The position numbers and the translations under genes are program-made. Shown in pieces: positions 61,196-64,000 of a DNA stretch of 64,000 nucleotides. Below the pieces are notes generated by a model. That model did no database searches, had not been told where the DNA came from, and saw nothing but the letters and a program-made list of their open reading frames with translations. How positions within the stretch are numbered: the first letter of the stretch is position 1; the number at the start of each line of letters is the position of its first letter. The stretch covers positions 186,001-250,000 of the forward strand of contig CAUASB010000001.1 in the NCBI GenBank assembly GCA_958431815.1, read 5' to 3'. Origin of the DNA: an uncultured Eggerthella sp. (GTDB lineage Bacteria > Actinomycetota > Coriobacteriia > Coriobacteriales > Eggerthellaceae).

Positions 61196-62362
61196 CTAAA
61201 TCAGGCGCACCCTGCGAACGCCTTCGATTTCACGAAGCTTGGCAATAGCTTCATCGGAAGGAGCCTGGTCCATGTCGATAAGGGTGTAGGCGTAATCGCC
61301 ACGTGCCTTGTTCATGAAGTTGGCGATGTTCACGTTGTCTTCACCCAGGATGCTGGAAATCTGGGCAATCATGTTCGGAACGTTCTTATGCAACAGGGCA
61401 ATACGCGTGAGGCCTTCGGGGCATACGCCCATATCGCATGCCGGATAGTTCACGGAATTGGTGATGTTGCCGTTCTCGAAATAATCCATCATCTCGCGCA
61501 CGGCCATGATGGCGCAGTTGTCTTCCGCCTCTGCCGTGGAAGCGCCCAAATGCGGAATAACCACGGTGTTCTTCATCTTCATGGTTTCAGGCGTTGCGAA
61601 GTCGGTGATGTAACGCTTCACGCGGCCCGAATCCAGCACTACCGAAAGGGCAGCAGGATCAACCAAGGTGTCGCGCGAGAAGTTCAGCAGCACCACGCCT
61701 TCCTTCATCAGCGAGCACATATGAGCGTCTACCATGCCGATGGTGCTCTTCAGCGCGGGCACGTGGATGGTGATGTAGTCGCAAGTGCGGAAGATGTCCT
61801 TCAGATCGGTGATGTAATGCACAGGGCTGGAAATCTTCCATGCAGCGCTCACCGAAACGAACGGGTCGTAGCCGTACACGTCCATGCCCAGTTCCACCGC
61901 GGCGTTGGCAACCTCTGCGCCAACCGCGCCCAGGCCGATAACGCCAAGTTTCTTGCCTTTGATTTCCTGACCGGCGAATTCCTTCTTCGCCTTTTCAGCT
62001 GCCTTGGCGATGTTCTCGTCTTCGGCATGTTCGCGGCACCAATCGATGCCGCCCAGAATATCGCGGCTGCCCAGCAGAAGCGCGCACAGCACGATTTCCT
62101 TAACCGCATTGGCATTGGCGCCGGGCGTGTTGAACACCACAATGCCTTCGTCGGCGCAACGGTCGAGCGGAATGTTGTTCACGCCCGCACCGGCACGCGC
62201 GATGGCGCGAAGGCCGGCAGGAAACTGCATATCATGCATGGCAGCGCTGCGAACAAGAATGCCCTCGGCTTCATCCAGTGAATCGGTAAGTGAATACGTC
62301 TCAGGGTCGAGCAAATCGGTACCGTGGGCAGAAATGTTGTTCAAGCAATGAATGAGCCTCAT
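61196..62362 (-). CDS. serA: D-3-phosphoglycerate dehydrogenase
   Basis: A 388-aa D-2-hydroxyacid dehydrogenase with a C-terminal ACT domain. The nucleotide loop is GVIGLGAVGAEVANAA (about residue 147), the catalytic Arg in NFSRDTLVDPAAL (about 232) and the His in PHLGASTAEAEDN (about 280). Residues 315-388 (ALLHKNVPNMIAQISSILGEDNVNIAN, split) form the ACT module, where serine usually exerts feedback control. It opens the serine pathway. Start MRLIHCLNN at 62362 with AGGAG. Confidence 0.94.
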   Translation of the reverse strand: MRLIHCLNNISAHGTDLLDPETYSLTDSLDEAEGILVRSAAMHDMQFPAGLRAIARAGAGVNNIPLDRCADEGIVVFNTPGANANAVKEIVLCALLLGSRDILGGIDWCREHAEDENIAKAAEKAKKEFAGQEIKGKKLGVIGLGAVGAEVANAAVELGMDVYGYDPFVSVSAAWKISSPVHYITDLKDIFRTCDYITIHVPALKSTIGMVDAHMCSLMKEGVVLLNFSRDTLVDPAALSVVLDSGRVKRYITDFATPETMKMKNTVVIPHLGASTAEAEDNCAIMAVREMMDYFENGNITNSVNYPACDMGVCPEGLTRIALLHKNVPNMIAQISSILGEDNVNIANFMNKARGDYAYTLIDMDQAPSDEAIAKLREIEGVRRVRLI

Positions 62363-62419
62363 ACAGGATCTCCTAACTACCATGCTTTCAGAACCAATAG
62401 CAACGTTGCTAATGATAGT

Positions 62420-62444
62420 AAAAAAGGCACCCCGTGGGGTGCCT
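62420..62444 (-). terminator. Intrinsic terminator after tRNA-Leu
   Basis: Minus-strand AGGCACCCC/GGGGTGCCT stem followed by six T residues, between the tRNA and serA. Confidence 0.92.
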
Positions 62445-62454
62445 GATTCGTAAA

Positions 62455-62541
62455 TGGTGCGGGTGAAAGGACTTGAACCTTCATGAGCCGAAGCTCATAC
62501 GGACCTGAACCGTACGCGTCTGCCAATTCCGCCACACCCGC
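62455..62541 (-). tRNA. tRNA-Leu (anticodon CAG)
   Basis: Acceptor GCGGGTG (62541-62535) pairs with CACCCGC; discriminator A and an encoded CCA end at 62455. The anticodon stem TACGG/CCGTA holds the loop TTCAGGT, so the anticodon is CAG (reads CUG). A long variable arm (TGAGC-TTC-GGCTCA type) and TTCAAGT T loop identify a class II leucine tRNA. Confidence 0.96.
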
Positions 62542-62565
62542 ATGTGCAGCTTTTTTGCAGGAGTT

Positions 62566-62594
62566 AATTTACCTTAATCGCCGCAGGCATGCAA
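62566..62594 (-). promoter_or_regulatory. Promoter of tRNA-Leu
   Basis: Minus-strand TTGCAT (62594-62589), 17-bp spacer, TAAATT (62571-62566). It would start about 18 nt before the mature tRNA. Confidence 0.6.
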
Positions 62595-62693
62595 GCATTA
62601 ATTTACTTTCTCCGAAAATATTTTTGTGAACTGGGGTTATAGGCCGAAGTTGAATGGTCGTCGAACTGCAACAACGGCCCGCCGCAGCATATG

Positions 62694-63539
62694 CTACTCG
62701 GGTTTTGCCTCTGATTGCCTGGGGGTTTCCTCGCTGCCATCAGCTTGATTCGGCTGATCGATATTTTCCGGGCTAGCTCCATCGTTGCCCGCCGGCCCAG
62801 GCTCCCTGACATCTTCAGACAGCTCGGGTCCGTCAGCACCATCCTCGCCGCCGTGCACACCCGTATCGCCAGCCCCGCCATCGGCACGCGTGCCAGCGTC
62901 CTCGGCGGCTGCTTCGCCCTCAGGGCTTGCCTCGGCTTGCTTTTGCTGTTCCCTTTGGCGACGCACCAGCTCAACCGCTTCTTGCAGCGCTTTCTCTTCC
63001 TCGATGCGTGCCACTTCCTTGGCGGACTTCACCGTCTTGGAAATCTCCAGAACCAGCAACACCACCAACGGCAGCAAGATGAACGGGAAGAACACCAGCG
63101 GGTTTGAAAGCAGCGACACCAGCGTACCCAATGCCGCCGAAACGAACACCACGCGCCCCACCACATTGGTGGCGGCCACGGGCTGCGCGTCTTCCACCGC
63201 GTTCGCATCGCCCTTGGTGCGGAACATCAGCTGTCCGTTTTCTTCGTACACACTGGTGATGCGGTGCGTGTTCAGCGCGCCTTCCATCGAAGATTCCGTG
63301 GCGCGGAACGTGATGATGTCGCCCACCTGCAAATCGGCAGGGCCGGTTTCCTCCGTCACAATGAACGAGTGCACCGGAATAGCCGGCTCCATGGAACCGG
63401 TAAGCGTGCGCATGAAGCTGTAGTTGCCCAAGCTGGGCACTTCACCGGCGGGCGTGAACACGGTGCGAAGCAGCACGATAAGCGCCAGGGCAATTATCAC
63501 TGCCGCCAGAACGTTCACAACGCGAAGCACGTATTTCAT
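62694..63539 (-). CDS. Signal peptidase I, SipW/ER type
   Basis: A 281-aa S26B-type peptidase. A membrane helix (about 5-28) precedes the nucleophile in TLTGSMEPAIPVHSF (Ser about residue 49). LNTHRITSVYEENG carries the His (about 92) that replaces the Lys of ordinary Lep. A further membrane helix (about 145-165) is followed by a long acidic, Gly/Glu/Asp-rich tail (about 200-281), presumably cytoplasmic and disordered. SipW-type enzymes process biofilm or camelysin-like proteins. Its ATG overlaps the stop of the upstream coiled-coil gene (TAATG). Confidence 0.88.
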   Translation of the reverse strand: MKYVLRVVNVLAAVIIALALIVLLRTVFTPAGEVPSLGNYSFMRTLTGSMEPAIPVHSFIVTEETGPADLQVGDIITFRATESSMEGALNTHRITSVYEENGQLMFRTKGDANAVEDAQPVAATNVVGRVVFVSAALGTLVSLLSNPLVFFPFILLPLVVLLVLEISKTVKSAKEVARIEEEKALQEAVELVRRQREQQKQAEASPEGEAAAEDAGTRADGGAGDTGVHGGEDGADGPELSEDVREPGPAGNDGASPENIDQPNQADGSEETPRQSEAKPE

Positions 63540-64000
63540 TATTCGCGGCTCCCGCCGTTGGAAGAGCCGCCCTGCCCCGTTTCACCGTCGTCGTCCGAAG
63601 CAGAAGAAGTATCCTGTCCGCGTAGCTTCGTAAGCAGGTAGCGCGAAAGGCTGTTGCCCTCGGCGCGCTTTTCAGCACGTGCACGGGCGGCCTCTGAATC
63701 CTGCAAGCTGCGCGAAAGCTCGTCGATACGCTGCTGCATTTCCTGCTTCATACGGGAAAGCTCGGCGTCGTGCTGTTCCTGCAGCGCCTTCACGGCATGG
63801 GCACGTTCGGTTACTGCAGCGTCTACCTGGCTTTGCAGCTCTGCACGTTCGGCTTCAGCGTTCTTGCGCGCTTCCTCAGCGCGTGTCTGCGCATCATCCA
63901 CGCGCTTCTTCGCATCGGCCTGGACAGCTTCCACCTTGGCAGCAGCATCGGCACGAGCCGCCTCAACATCGGCATCCGCCTTCTGACGTGCCTGTGCAAC
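63539..64000 (-). CDS. Coiled-coil protein, partial
   Basis: The minus-strand frame is open from the right edge to a TAA at 63539, at least 153 codons. The visible part is charged and Ala/Glu/Arg-rich with heptad character (RVDDAQTRAEEARKNAEAERAELQ), so a long coiled coil is expected, followed by a Ser/Asp/Gly tail (SSASDDDGETGQGG). The true start is outside the window. Coupled to the SipW-type peptidase, with which it may work; no family recognised. Confidence 0.7.
   Translation of the reverse strand, partial: VAQARQKADADVEAARADAAAKVEAVQADAKKRVDDAQTRAEEARKNAEAERAELQSQVDAAVTERAHAVKALQEQHDAELSRMKQEMQQRIDELSRSLQDSEAARARAEKRAEGNSLSRYLLTKLRGQDTSSASDDDGETGQGGSSNGGSRE

Overview
The window is a 64 kb piece of a mid-to-high-GC (roughly 57%) bacterial chromosome, most consistent with an anaerobic gut actinobacterium of the class Coriobacteriia, family Eggerthellaceae. 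The reasons are the T-box-controlled pheST, GatCAB, an Hsp70/J-protein/DUF5685 gene group, and an accessory set of flavin/Fe-S ene-reductases, acyl-CoA enzymes, CaiB-type CoA-transferases, LysR/TetR regulators and MFS carriers. The assignment is inferred from gene content; no marker phylogeny was possible.

Layout. 1-5 kb: a permease running off the left edge, with a long leader and a possible 16-aa upstream ORF, then two paralogous ArsB/NhaD-type transporters. 5-8 kb: cytidine-deaminase-like protein, FKBP isomerase, hotdog thioesterase, a membrane/coiled-coil protein. 7.9-12 kb: pheS-pheT behind a T-box leader. 12-16 kb: Hsp70, J-domain protein, DUF5685 protein and a tiny membrane peptide, the last three coupled to the end of the histidine operon. 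16-24 kb: histidine biosynthesis (hisZG fusion, D, C, B, H, A, F, I) with a DPBB protein inside it. 24.6-34 kb: UspA protein, two NSS-family symporters, RecQ, gatCAB. 34-47.6 kb: accessory region with an RHH-nucleotidyltransferase fusion, an OYE/Fe-S flavoenzyme divergent from a TetR regulator, CaiA-like dehydrogenase, CaiD-like crotonase, a lower-GC CapA-like gene flanked by repeats, a flavodoxin-fold Fe-S protein, a hydrolase, an autoregulated MarR-MFS pair and a CaiB-type CoA-transferase. 48-58 kb: two related modules, each with LysR, Gfo/Idh oxidoreductase and MFS carrier; the first also has a shikimate/quinate dehydrogenase-like and a VOC protein. 58.7-64 kb: MscS, EngB, RNase HI, SerA, tRNA-Leu(CAG), a SipW-type signal peptidase and a coiled-coil protein running off the right edge.

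Functional reading: the 35-48 kb genes could activate an unsaturated acid to its CoA ester (CaiB type), hydrate/dehydrate it (crotonase) and reduce it (CaiA type and OYE type), a reductive respiratory-like scheme common in this family. The 49-58 kb modules look like uptake plus oxidation of a polyhydroxylated carboxylate or related small molecule. Both substrate assignments are inference.

The non-coding DNA is rich in structure: long imperfect inverted repeats at 6763, 7773, 38243, 52015 and 61041, a recurrent GGGAC(A/T)GTCCC palindrome at four places, direct repeats at 47783, tandem MarR operators at 46157, and many intrinsic terminators. The paralogous Gfo/Idh and MFS genes show patchy near-identity suggesting gene conversion. 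I saw no CRISPR array, transposase, phage gene or rRNA.
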